From positions 1 through 64,000 of the forward strand of contig NZ_MVHJ01000007.1 in the NCBI RefSeq assembly GCF_002086115.1: a stretch of 64,000 bases of DNA, written 5' to 3'. The stretch is from Mycolicibacterium bacteremicum (GTDB lineage: Bacteria > Actinomycetota > Actinomycetes > Mycobacteriales > Mycobacteriaceae). The notes below the pieces were generated by a model, which was not told where the DNA came from, did not search any database, and worked only from the letters and a program-made list of their open reading frames with translations. The stretch's first letter is position 1, and the number at the start of each line of letters is the position of its first letter. Position numbers and translations under genes: made by a program. This document shows positions 56,820 to 64,000 of this stretch, in pieces.

Positions 56820-57083
56820 ATGAATGTGAAGAAGCTGATCGCAGGTGCAGCCGTCGCCGGTGGCCTCATCGCCGGACCTCTTGCTGCCGCCGGTATGGCA
56901 ACCGCCGAGCCCGCCCCGATGCCGCCCGCTCCGCCTGCGGGCCCGTCCGTCGGCACCGCACCGGCCTGGGCCCCGCCCAAGCCCGTCGACCCGGCCTGGG
57001 CTCAGGGCAACCAGCAGGTGTGGGACAGCGGCTGGAACCACTGGGGCGTCTGGATCAACGGCGTCTTCGTGCCGACCTACTGA
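56820..57083 (+). CDS. small secreted Pro/Trp-rich protein
   Basis: An 87-residue exported protein. The signal peptide (LIAGAAVAGGLIAGPLAAAG, about 6-29) cleaves near MATAEP. A Pro-rich segment follows, then a terminal aromatic stretch, WDSGWNHWGVWINGVFVPTY, with five Trp. This type is common in mycobacteria and of unknown function. ATG at 56820. A strong hairpin follows its stop. Confidence 0.83.
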   Translation: MNVKKLIAGAAVAGGLIAGPLAAAGMATAEPAPMPPAPPAGPSVGTAPAWAPPKPVDPAWAQGNQQVWDSGWNHWGVWINGVFVPTY

Positions 57084-57099
57084 TCCCACCGGATCGCCC

Positions 57100-57134
57100 G
57101 ATGGCTGCTCCCGACCCGGTCGGGGGCAGCCATC
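57100..57134. terminator. bidirectional hairpin terminator
   Basis: GATGGCTGC (57100-57108) pairs with GCAGCCATC (57126-57134), and the inner CCCGAC with GTCGGG. The result is a stem of about 16 bp with a very small loop, between the convergent secreted protein and DUF1295 genes. Confidence 0.8.
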
Positions 57135-57141
57135 ATGCGTT

Positions 57142-58029
57142 TCAGCGTCGTGGGGGTCTCGGCACGAACCGGGAGACCCGGTCGATGACGTCCTGATAGG
57201 CCGGTCGGCGAGCCAGGCTGCGCTCCTCCATCATCGGGATGCTGGCGCCCAGAAACATGGCCAGGATGGCCACGGCGCCCAGGCTGGACAACCACCAGTA
57301 CGAGGGGGCCGCGGCGACGCCGAACAATGCCAATGCCATCCAGAAGCTGAACTCTCCGAAGTAATTCGGGTGTCGCGACCAACTCCACACGCCGCGGTCC
57401 ATCGCCTGGCCGGGTCGGCGCTCGGCGACGAAGCGGTGCATCTGCACGTCGGCGACGAGTTCGAGCGCGACCGCCGCGAGGCCCACCACCAGCGCGAGCC
57501 AACTCAGCCAGACCAGTCCCGGGTCCGGTCGGGTGAGCGCGATGTACACCGGCACCATGCCCAGGAACACCTGCAGGGTCGGGATGAGGTGGATGGCCAC
57601 CAGATCGGCCAGGATCTCGAAGCGCCCGGCGCGCTCCTTGAACATCGGGTAGCGCCAATCCTCGTGATGCAGGCCCGGGAAGGCATACACCCAGTTCGCC
57701 GTCAGCCGGACCGCCCAGAGCACGACCACGACGGTGACCAGCCAGGCGCGCACCGGGTCGACGTCCGGGGCCGCGCGGTACCACCAGTAAAAAAGCAGCA
57801 GGGGCGGGATGACGCTCCAGTAGGCGTCGTAGAAGCTGGAGTTCCGGTAGACCCGACTGAAGACGAAAATGACCAGGGTCGCCAGGATGTCGGCGATCAG
57901 GGTGTCCAACCAGAGCCGGCCGGTCGCCGGTCCCCACCACAGCCACGCCGCGCCCGCCGCGATGGCGGCCGCGTAGGCAACGCCGACCAGTCCGAGGGAA
58001 CGCGTCTTGCCGATCGCCGTCGTCGTCAT
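57142..58029 (-). CDS. DUF1295 membrane protein, steroid 5-alpha-reductase-like
   Basis: A 295-residue polytopic membrane protein with about eight hydrophobic segments. Family signatures are SSFYDAYWSVIPPLLLFYWW, RLTANWVYAFPGLHHEDWRY, and the C-terminal WSWSRHPNYFGEFSFWM, the NADPH-site-like block of the steroid 5-alpha-reductase/DUF1295 family. Could reduce a double bond in a lipid or steroid; substrate unproven. ATG at 58029. Same strand as the acyl-CoA ligase unit, 30 bases away. Confidence 0.85.
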   Translation of the reverse strand: MTTTAIGKTRSLGLVGVAYAAAIAAGAAWLWWGPATGRLWLDTLIADILATLVIFVFSRVYRNSSFYDAYWSVIPPLLLFYWWYRAAPDVDPVRAWLVTVVVVLWAVRLTANWVYAFPGLHHEDWRYPMFKERAGRFEILADLVAIHLIPTLQVFLGMVPVYIALTRPDPGLVWLSWLALVVGLAAVALELVADVQMHRFVAERRPGQAMDRGVWSWSRHPNYFGEFSFWMALALFGVAAAPSYWWLSSLGAVAILAMFLGASIPMMEERSLARRPAYQDVIDRVSRFVPRPPRR

Positions 58030-58059
58030 CGTCGGAGCTTACGACGACGGCGGGTCTCG

Positions 58060-58362
58060 TCAGTCGCTGGCAGGCAGCGGTTTGGCCTCTTTGATGGCCA
58101 GCGGAGTGCCGCCGATGCTGAGCGTGCCCTTGCCGGCCTTGGTCACCAGGATCTCGGCGCCGCTGTCATCCACGTAGCGCTTGCCCATCAGGTTGCCGTC
58201 GGCCAGGCCGGGGTCCAGCGACAGACCGGCGGTGGCCTCGCCGCCGACCGGGATCAGCGGTGCGCCGCCGGCCCGCAGGTCATCGAGGGCGTCGGAGCTG
58301 CGAACCACGATGACCTGGGTGTCGCAGACCTGGCTCTGCAGGCGGGTGCCGTTCTTGATCAT
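58060..58362 (-). CDS. conserved small protein coupled to acyl-CoA ligase
   Basis: A 100-residue soluble protein (MIKNGTRLQSQVCDTQVIVV ... AIKEAKPLPASD) of a conserved actinobacterial type found beside acyl-CoA ligase genes. Beta-rich with many Gly and one Cys near the start (QVCDTQ). Function unknown. ATG at 58362 overlaps the ligase stop as ATGA, so it is made in step with the ligase. May assist the ligase or bind its product; inference only. Confidence 0.8.
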   Translation of the reverse strand: MIKNGTRLQSQVCDTQVIVVRSSDALDDLRAGGAPLIPVGGEATAGLSLDPGLADGNLMGKRYVDDSGAEILVTKAGKGTLSIGGTPLAIKEAKPLPASD

Positions 58363-59852
58363 GCGGGCTCCTTATCGTTGAGTTCGCTGACGAGTTCCCG
58401 GCGCAGCACTTTGCCGGTGGCGTTGGTGGGCAGTTCGGCGCGGAACACCACGCGGTCGGGGGTGCGGGAGCCGCGCAACTGAGCACGGACGAACTCGCGC
58501 AGGTCCTCGGGTTCGGGGTCGCTGCCGGGTGTGGGCACGACGACCGCGACGATGATCTGACCCCACTGCGGGTCTTCGGTGCCGACCACTGCGCAGTCGC
58601 GCACCGCCGGATGTTCGACCAGCACATCCTCGATCTCGGCCGGGGCGATGTTCTCCCCGCCGCGGATGATGGTGTCGTCGGAACGGCCGCCGATGAAGAG
58701 GTATCCGTCCTCGTCGAGGGTGGCCACGTCCTTGGTCGGGAACCAGCCGTGCTCGTCGAGCACCGAACCGATACCGGTGTAGCGGCCCGAGACCTGTTCA
58801 CCGCGGACGAACAGTTCGCCGGTTTCGCCTGCGGCAAGGACGGTTCCGTCCTCGGCCCGGATCTGCACCTCGATGCTGGGCACCGGCTGGCCCACCGAGG
58901 CCAGCCGGCGGGCGACCGCCGGGTCCTCGGAGGCCAGCGCCACCCGATGATCGTCGGGGGTCAGCACCGCGATTGTCGAACTGGTCTCGGTCAGACCGTA
59001 TGCGTTGACGAAGCCGACCGCGGGTAGCAGCTCAAGGGCCTTGCGCACCAACGGAAGTGCCACCTTCGAGCCGCCGTAGGCAAGCGTCCGCAGAGTCGGT
59101 AGCTCGGTGCGTTGCTCCTCCAGCACGGTGACGATCCGGTCCAGCATGGTCGGCACGACGGTGGCCGAGGTGACGCCCTCGGTCTGCACCAGCCGCACCC
59201 ATTCCCGGGCGTCGAACTGGGTGAGGTACACCATCTTACGGCCGGCGTACAGGTTCGACAGCGCCGCCGACACCCCGGCGATGTGGTAAGGCGGCACACA
59301 GATCAGAGCGGCGTCACCCTCGGCGGCCGCACCGAACTCGACCGTCCCGGTGATATAGCTGGTGAGGTTGTTGTGGGTCAGCTCAACGGCTTTGGGCGCC
59401 GAGGTGGTGCCCGAGGTGAACAACACCACGCCGACGGAATCGGGGTCGGGGAACTCCGCTGCTGGTTCGGCGGTGCGCGCCTGGGCCAGGAACTCCCGGG
59501 AGCCGATCACCCGGTAGCCGTCACCCACCGCGGCGCGGTACTCGTCATCGACCACGACGAGCGGGTCGGGCAACCGGTCGATCAACGCCCGGAGCCCGTC
59601 GGCGGACAGCCGATAGTTCAACGGCGTGACGGCCACCCCGGCGCGGGCGGCCGAGAACAGCAGCAGCGGCAGCAGCGCGCCACCGGTCCCGACATAGGCG
59701 ACGTGACCGGCGCCGGTGGCTGCCACCACCCCGGCGCCGCCGTCGGCGAGCGTGCTCAGTTCCTCGACGGTCAGCCGCAGGTCGCCGGACACGATCGCGG
59801 TGGCGTCCGGGTTGGCCGAGGACGCCATCTCCAGCAGCAGCGAGATACTCAT
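58359..59852 (-). CDS. AMP-forming acyl-CoA ligase (FadD type)
   Basis: A 497-residue ANL-superfamily enzyme activating a carboxylic acid to acyl-CoA via acyl-AMP. Motifs are the P-loop VVLFTSGTTSAPKAVEL, the A5 YGLTETSST, the hinge GWFPTKDVATLDEDGYLFIGGRSDDTI, and the catalytic Lys in NATGKVLRREL. Starts the catabolic route. ATG at 59852 overlaps the SDR stop as ATGA. Substrate unknown. Confidence 0.93.
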   Translation of the reverse strand: MSISLLLEMASSANPDATAIVSGDLRLTVEELSTLADGGAGVVAATGAGHVAYVGTGGALLPLLLFSAARAGVAVTPLNYRLSADGLRALIDRLPDPLVVVDDEYRAAVGDGYRVIGSREFLAQARTAEPAAEFPDPDSVGVVLFTSGTTSAPKAVELTHNNLTSYITGTVEFGAAAEGDAALICVPPYHIAGVSAALSNLYAGRKMVYLTQFDAREWVRLVQTEGVTSATVVPTMLDRIVTVLEEQRTELPTLRTLAYGGSKVALPLVRKALELLPAVGFVNAYGLTETSSTIAVLTPDDHRVALASEDPAVARRLASVGQPVPSIEVQIRAEDGTVLAAGETGELFVRGEQVSGRYTGIGSVLDEHGWFPTKDVATLDEDGYLFIGGRSDDTIIRGGENIAPAEIEDVLVEHPAVRDCAVVGTEDPQWGQIIVAVVVPTPGSDPEPEDLREFVRAQLRGSRTPDRVVFRAELPTNATGKVLRRELVSELNDKEPA

Positions 59853-60685
59853 GACTTGTCCACGAAGATATCCCAGATGGGGTCATCCCCACCGCCGTAA
59901 CGGGACAGGTCGGTGATCCCTGCCTCGGCCAGGACGTCGGCGTCGATGTAGGTCTGGCCATTGGACTTCTCGGGCGGACCGGTCAGGATCTGCACCGCGG
60001 CGTCGGCCATGATCTCCGGACTGCGCGAGGCCGATGCCAGGGTGTCGCCGTCGGCCAGATTGGTCACCGCGGAGGTGGCGATATAGGTCTGCGGCCACAG
60101 GCAGCTGAAGCCGATTCCCGAGTCGCGGTACTCCTGCGCCCAACCCAGCGACAACAGTGTCATCCCGTACTTGGACACGGTGTAGGCCGGGTGCGCTCCG
60201 AGCCAGTACGGGTTGAGGTTCAGCGGCGGCGCCAGGGTGATGACGTGCGCGGCCGACGACGCGCGCAGGTGCGGCAGCGCGGCCTTGGTGAGCAGGAACG
60301 TGCCGCGCACGTTGATGTCCATCATCAGGTCGTACTTCTTGGCCGAAAGCGATTCGGTGGGCTCGGTCGCTATCGCGCTGGCGTTGTTGACCACGATGTC
60401 GATCCCGCCGAAGGCCTGCACGGCGGTGTCCACGGCGCGGGCGACGTCCTCTTCCTTGCGGACGTCGCCGACGACGGCCACGGCCTTGGCGCCGACGGCC
60501 TCCACATCGGCGACCGCGGTGTGCACCGTGCCGGGCAGCTTCGGATGCGGTTCGGCGGTCTTGGCCAACAGCACCACATTGGCGCCCTGGCGGGCGGCGC
60601 CGAGGGCGATGGCCAGCCCGATGCCGCGGCTGCCGCCGGAAACCAGCAGTGTGCGGTCGGCAAGCGGGCGTTGCTCGCTGGACAT
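59849..60685 (-). CDS. short-chain dehydrogenase, HSDL2-like
   Basis: A 278-residue SDR of the HSDL2-like group. The cofactor motif is SGGSRGIGLAIALGAARQGA, with the typical AKTAEPHPKLPGTVHTA insertion. NNASAIATEPTE and HPAYTVSKYGMTLL follow, with the catalytic Tyr and Lys. The catalytic Ser position reads ITLAPPLN, a deviation. Likely oxidises a beta-hydroxyacyl-CoA. ATG at 60685 with AAGGAG six bases upstream; the longer frame to 60748 would cover the operator. Confidence 0.9.
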   Translation of the reverse strand: MSSEQRPLADRTLLVSGGSRGIGLAIALGAARQGANVVLLAKTAEPHPKLPGTVHTAVADVEAVGAKAVAVVGDVRKEEDVARAVDTAVQAFGGIDIVVNNASAIATEPTESLSAKKYDLMMDINVRGTFLLTKAALPHLRASSAAHVITLAPPLNLNPYWLGAHPAYTVSKYGMTLLSLGWAQEYRDSGIGFSCLWPQTYIATSAVTNLADGDTLASASRSPEIMADAAVQILTGPPEKSNGQTYIDADVLAEAGITDLSRYGGGDDPIWDIFVDKS

Positions 60686-60722
60686 AGGGACTCCTTGGAC
60701 GACGGTCGTACCTGACCTAGAT

Positions 60723-60742
60723 GGTATTGGCATTCTCATTTT
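60723..60742. promoter_or_regulatory. 20-bp repeat, operator copy 1
   Basis: GGTATTGGCATTCTCATTTT, identical to the copy at 60863. On the minus strand it lies between a TTGCTG -35 and a TACCAT -10 (16-base spacing) placed for the SDR-ligase operon, so a bound protein would block that promoter. Confidence 0.75.
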
Positions 60743-60862
60743 CAGCAAGTGTCATAATCGCGCATGGCCTGCGAAGACGGCGCGGCGGGGGTCGGTCGGA
60801 CTGCCTCGCGGCGGGGCCAAACGAGTGGTTCCACGCCTTCAGGGTGCATGTTTTCCGTCTGC

Positions 60863-60882
60863 GGTATTGGCATTCTCATTTT
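60863..60882. promoter_or_regulatory. 20-bp repeat, operator copy 2
   Basis: Second identical copy of GGTATTGGCATTCTCATTTT, same orientation, exactly 140 bp from the first. It overlaps the -35 and spacer of the mutase promoter. Confidence 0.75.
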
Positions 60883-60895
60883 TTGGAAGTACGTT
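60867..60895 (+). promoter_or_regulatory. mutase operon promoter, possibly leaderless
   Basis: TTGGCA (60867-60872), a 17-base spacer, and TACGTT (60890-60895) form a good SigA-like promoter. The expected start about seven bases later (near 60902) is almost the ATG at 60904, so the transcript may be leaderless, which is common in mycobacteria. Confidence 0.6.
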
Positions 60896-60903
60896 ATCCA
60901 ACG

Positions 60904-62481
60904 ATGAGCGATGACGTCGTGACCCCGTCGGGTATTCCGCTGGCCCCGGTCTACGGGCCGGCCGACCGTGCGCAGGACCCGCCCGCACCCGGTGAGTATC
61001 CGTTCACGCGCGGTAATTTCGCGTCCGGCTACCGCGGTAAGACCTGGACCTTCCGTCAGTATTCGGGTTTCGGCACCGCCGAGGAGTCCAATCAGCGGTA
61101 TCGCTACCTGCTCGATCAGGGCGGCACCGGTCTGTCGGTGGCCCTGGATCTGCCCACGCAGTGCGGTTACGACTCCGACGACCCCGAGTACGGGGAAGAG
61201 GTCGGCCGCGTCGGCGTCGCCGTCGACACCCTGGCCGACGCCGAGATCCTGTTCGACAGCATCCCGCTGGACAAGATCAGCACCAGCTTCACCATCAACG
61301 GCACCGCGGCGATCCTGCTGGCCTTCTACGTGGCCGCGGCGGAGAAGAAGGGGGTGCCGCGCGAGAAGCTGACCGGCACCATCCAGAACGACATTCTCAA
61401 GGAGTACGCCTCGCGGGGCACCTGGATCTGGCCGCCGGAGCCGTCGTTGCGGCTGATCGCCGACACCATCGAGTTCTGCGCGGCCGAGGTACCCCGTTTC
61501 AACGCGATCTCGGTGGCCGGTGCGCACTTCCGGGATGCCGGCGCCAATGCTGTGCAAGAGATGGCGTTCACCCTCGCCGACGGCGTGACCTACTGCGACA
61601 CCGTCGTCGAGCGCGGTCGGATGACCATCGACAAGTTCGCGCCACAGATCTCGTTCTTCTTCTACACCCATGGCGACTTCTTCGAGGAGATCGCCAAGTA
61701 CCGCGCCGGGCGGCGGCGGTGGGCCACCATCGTGCGGGAGCGCTACGGCGCCACCACCGACAAGGCCGCGATGTTCCGGTTCGGCTGTGTGTCGGGTGGG
61801 GCCTCGCTGTACGCGCCGCAGGCCCAGAACAACCTGGTGCGGGTGGCGTACGAGGCACTGGCCTCGGTGCTCGGCGGTGTGCAGTCGATGTTCACCGCGG
61901 CCTGGGACGAGCCGTTCGCGCTGCCGTCCGAGGAGTCGGCGACCCTGGCGCTGCGCACCCAGCAGATCCTGGCCTACGAGACGGGCGTCACCAAGGTGGC
62001 CGACCCGCTGGGCGGTTCCTACTTCGTCGAAGCACTCACCGACGCCACCGAGGAGAAGATCATCGAGATCATGCGCGATCTCGAGGACCACGGTGGGATG
62101 GTGCGCTGCATCGAGGACGGGTATCTGCAGGGCCTGATTGCCGACGAGGCGTTCAAGATCCACAACGAGGTGGAATCCGGACAGCGGCCGGTGGTCGGGG
62201 TGAACAAGTTCGTCGTCGACGAGCCGGCCCCGGATCTGGCCACCTACGAACTCGACGCCGAGGGTCGTGACAAACAACTCGCGCGACTGGCGAAGGTCAA
62301 GGCCGAGCGTGACGACGTCGCGGTGAAGGAGGCGCTGGCCGCGCTGTCCCGAGCAGCCGAGGGAGACGACAACCTGATGCACAAATTGATCGACTGCGCC
62401 AACGCCTACTGCACGGTGGGCGAGATGGTCTCGGCGCTCAAGGCAGTGTGGGGCGAGTTCGTGCAGCCGGTGGTCTTCTGA
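60904..62481 (+). CDS. B12-dependent acyl-CoA mutase, large (catalytic) subunit
   Basis: A 525-residue TIM-barrel subunit of the methylmalonyl/isobutyryl-CoA mutase family, without a fused B12 domain. Tyr53 (FRQYSGFG) and Arg171 (YASRGTWIWPP) match the methylmalonyl-CoA pair Tyr89/Arg207 of the Propionibacterium enzyme, and His208 the catalytic His244. Other pocket positions deviate: Ala207 for Tyr (GAH instead of GYH), Gly294 and Val296 for the His and Gln of RFHxQT (here RFGCVSGG), and SMFTAAWDE for SLHTNxLDE. This suggests a wider, more hydrophobic pocket and a non-standard substrate. ATG at 60904. Confidence 0.93.
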   Translation: MSDDVVTPSGIPLAPVYGPADRAQDPPAPGEYPFTRGNFASGYRGKTWTFRQYSGFGTAEESNQRYRYLLDQGGTGLSVALDLPTQCGYDSDDPEYGEEVGRVGVAVDTLADAEILFDSIPLDKISTSFTINGTAAILLAFYVAAAEKKGVPREKLTGTIQNDILKEYASRGTWIWPPEPSLRLIADTIEFCAAEVPRFNAISVAGAHFRDAGANAVQEMAFTLADGVTYCDTVVERGRMTIDKFAPQISFFFYTHGDFFEEIAKYRAGRRRWATIVRERYGATTDKAAMFRFGCVSGGASLYAPQAQNNLVRVAYEALASVLGGVQSMFTAAWDEPFALPSEESATLALRTQQILAYETGVTKVADPLGGSYFVEALTDATEEKIIEIMRDLEDHGGMVRCIEDGYLQGLIADEAFKIHNEVESGQRPVVGVNKFVVDEPAPDLATYELDAEGRDKQLARLAKVKAERDDVAVKEALAALSRAAEGDDNLMHKLIDCANAYCTVGEMVSALKAVWGEFVQPVVF

Positions 62482-62888
62482 TGGCGACCCGAGTGCTGGT
62501 CGCCAAGCCCGGTCTGGACGGACACGACCGCGGCGCCAAGATCGTCGCCCGCACGTTGCGCGATGCTGGTTTCGAGGTCATCTACACCGGTATCCGGCAG
62601 CGCATCGAGGACATCGTGTCCATCGCCCTACAGGAAGACGTTGCCCTGGTCGGCCTTTCGATCCTGTCCGGGGCGCACGTGGCGATGACCAAGCGCACCG
62701 TCGATGCCTTGCGCGCCGCCGATGCCGGTGACATCGCCGTCGTGGTGGGCGGCACCATCCCGGAATCCGACGTCCAGAAACTGCTCGACGCCGGTGCGGC
62801 CGCGGTGTTCCCGACCGGTACCGCGCTGGACACCCTGGTCACCGAGGTGCGGGCGCTGACGGAGAAGGCAGGGGAACACGCATCATGA
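62481..62888 (+). CDS. B12-dependent acyl-CoA mutase, small cobalamin-binding subunit
   Basis: A 135-residue flavodoxin-like B12 domain. The DxHxxG motif is Asp13, His15 and Gly18 in KPGLDGHDRGAK, where His15 is the lower cobalt ligand. SGAHVAMTK and VVVGGTIPESDVQ follow, with AVFPTGT at the end. Split large/small layout as in IcmA/IcmB and HcmA/HcmB. ATG at 62481 overlaps the large-subunit stop (TGATG), ensuring matched synthesis. Confidence 0.95.
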   Translation: MATRVLVAKPGLDGHDRGAKIVARTLRDAGFEVIYTGIRQRIEDIVSIALQEDVALVGLSILSGAHVAMTKRTVDALRAADAGDIAVVVGGTIPESDVQKLLDAGAAAVFPTGTALDTLVTEVRALTEKAGEHAS

Positions 62889-63841
62889 GACTGGGCGTGA
62901 TGATCGGGGCCGAGCGCGGCGGCATGTCGCGCAAGGTCACCAAGCTCGTCTCCGATATCGAGTGGGCCGACTCGGCGGGTCTGGCCACCGCGTGGATGCC
63001 GCAGGTGCCAGACGATTTCGACCTGCTGACCATGGTGGCGCTGATGGCCTCGCACAGCACCCGCATCGAACTGGGCACCGCGGTGGTGCCGCTGCAGGCG
63101 CAGCACCCCATCGCCCTTGCCCGGCAGGCACTTTCGGTACACGCGGTGTCCGGTGGCCGGCTGGCCCTGGGCGTCGGACCGTCGCACCACTGGATCATCC
63201 GGGACATGCTGGGGCTGCCGTATGACAAGCCGGCCGGCTACACCCGCGACTATCTGCAGGTGCTCAACGCGGCGATCGCCGGGCCGGGCCCGGTCGACGT
63301 GGAGAACGACCACTTCACCGTGCACAACCCGACCGCCCTGGCCGCCGAGACGCCGATGCCGGTGTTGGTGGCCGCGCTCGGCCCGGTGATGCTGCAGATT
63401 GCCGGGGAGCACGCCGACGGCACCTCGCTGTGGATGGCCGACGAGAAGGCCATCGGCGAGCACATCGCACCCAAGATCAACAAGGCCGCCGCCGAGGCGG
63501 GCAAGCCCGCACCCCGTATCGTCGCCGGCATCCCGGTGACGCTGTGTGCGAACTCCGAGATCGAGTCGGCCAAGGAACGCGCCAACCGCATCCTGGCCGA
63601 GGCCGAGACCTCACCGAACTATCAGCGACTGCTCGACCGCGGTGACGCCCGCACGGTCGGTGATCTCTGCGCGGCCGGCGATGAGGAGTCGATCCTCAAG
63701 CGATTCAAGGCCTTTGCCGATGCCGGCGTCACCGATCTGTCAGTGCGCCTGCTACCGATCGGGGACAACCGCGACGAGTTGATCGCGTCGAAGTACCGGA
63801 CCCGCGAGGTAATCGCCGAGCTCGCCAAGCAGGTGTCGTGA
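62885..63841 (+). CDS. LLM-class (F420-dependent type) oxidoreductase
   Basis: A 318-residue bacterial-luciferase-fold enzyme: [42 protein letters not shown], and [15 protein letters not shown], typical of mycobacterial LLM oxidoreductases that use F420 or FMN. Probably reduces or oxidises a CoA-bound intermediate. ATG at 62885 overlaps the mutase small-subunit stop as ATGA. Cofactor not determinable by eye. Confidence 0.88.
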   Translation: MRLGVMIGAERGGMSRKVTKLVSDIEWADSAGLATAWMPQVPDDFDLLTMVALMASHSTRIELGTAVVPLQAQHPIALARQALSVHAVSGGRLALGVGPSHHWIIRDMLGLPYDKPAGYTRDYLQVLNAAIAGPGPVDVENDHFTVHNPTALAAETPMPVLVAALGPVMLQIAGEHADGTSLWMADEKAIGEHIAPKINKAAAEAGKPAPRIVAGIPVTLCANSEIESAKERANRILAEAETSPNYQRLLDRGDARTVGDLCAAGDEESILKRFKAFADAGVTDLSVRLLPIGDNRDELIASKYRTREVIAELAKQVS

Positions 63842-64000
63842 CCTCGGGTCCGCTGGCCGGCATCCGGATCATCGAGGTCGGTGTCATGCTGGCCGGCCCG
63901 TACGCCACCATGCTGCTGGCCGACCTGGGCGCCGAGGTCATCAAGGTCGAGCCGCCCGGTGGGGAGATCTCCCGACAGGTCAGTGACAGCTATTTCGCCA
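63838..64000 (+). CDS. CaiB/BaiF-family CoA-transferase, 5' part
   Basis: The first 54 codons of a family III CoA-transferase or acyl-CoA racemase: [20 protein letters not shown] and [17 protein letters not shown], with the ISRQVSDSY region. GTG at 63838 overlaps the oxidoreductase stop as GTGA, so it belongs to the mutase operon. Runs off the window end. Could move CoA between organic acids or epimerise a 2-methylacyl-CoA ahead of the mutase. Confidence 0.9.
   Translation, partial: MTSGPLAGIRIIEVGVMLAGPYATMLLADLGAEVIKVEPPGGEISRQVSDSYFA

Overview
The window is chromosomal DNA from a high-GC actinobacterium, most likely a fast-growing mycobacterium (Mycolicibacterium type). Evidence for this is the GC-rich coding bias, frequent GTG starts, dense ATGA/GTGA overlaps, an MspA-family protein, an F420/LLM-type oxidoreductase, GlgE, EndoMS/NucS, the CysO-Mec-CysM system and an Rv1339-type phosphodiesterase. 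Gene order from the start to about 35.2 kb follows the M. tuberculosis block Rv1316c to Rv1343c, as recalled from general knowledge. No insertion sequence, prophage, CRISPR array or plasmid function was found.

Layout. (1) 1-0.13 kb: 3' end of a 5S rRNA and the rRNA operon terminator. (2) 0.2-9.7 kb: alkylation repair (ogt, ada/alkA), a DedA protein, an exported DUF1214-like protein, glutaminase-STAS, a membrane class III cyclase and the mismatch endonuclease nucS. (3) 9.2-12.3 kb: methylmalonyl-CoA epimerase, thiolase fadA4, a DUF3817 protein and a cysteine-free thioredoxin/TPR protein. (4) 12.4-21.4 kb: alpha-glucan metabolism (glgB, glgE, glgP), followed by a virginiamycin B lyase-like propeller and a cysteine-containing MspA-family protein. 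(5) 21.4-26.2 kb: a Zn-peptidase lipoprotein, dinG and pncB. (6) 26.3-35.2 kb: clpS, DUF2017, P1 peptidase, mec-cysO-cysM, rhomboid, Rv1339-type phosphodiesterase, rph, rdgB, an MFS exporter and two small membrane proteins. The glutamate racemase gene expected between rhomboid and the phosphodiesterase is absent. (7) 35.3-47.1 kb: an accessory stretch opened by an HTH-LAGLIDADG protein and tRNA-Leu(UAG). It holds a Tat-exported PaoABC-like molybdo-oxidoreductase with a lipoprotein, SnoaL, WYL and MerR genes with two clear MerR operators, an SDR, and a large exported C39-like protein. (8) 47.5-50.9 kb: ammonium transporter, DUF4333 protein and a second Zn-peptidase lipoprotein.

(9) 50.9-64 kb is the most interesting part: a CoA-thioester catabolic locus. 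Four translationally coupled acyl-CoA dehydrogenase genes alternate short and long, which suggests two heteromeric enzymes. They face a GntR/FadR regulator across a perfect 18-bp palindrome. A TetR regulator, a small exported protein and a DUF1295 membrane reductase follow. Next come two divergent transcription units. One is an HSDL2-like SDR, an acyl-CoA ligase and a small conserved protein. The other is a split B12-dependent acyl-CoA mutase, an LLM oxidoreductase and a CaiB-type CoA-transferase cut by the window end. The divergent promoter region carries two identical 20-bp repeats, each placed over a predicted promoter. The mutase keeps the Tyr and Arg of methylmalonyl-CoA mutase, but several otherwise conserved polar pocket residues are replaced by small or hydrophobic ones. 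This points to an uncharacterised carbon-skeleton rearrangement of a bulkier acyl-CoA.
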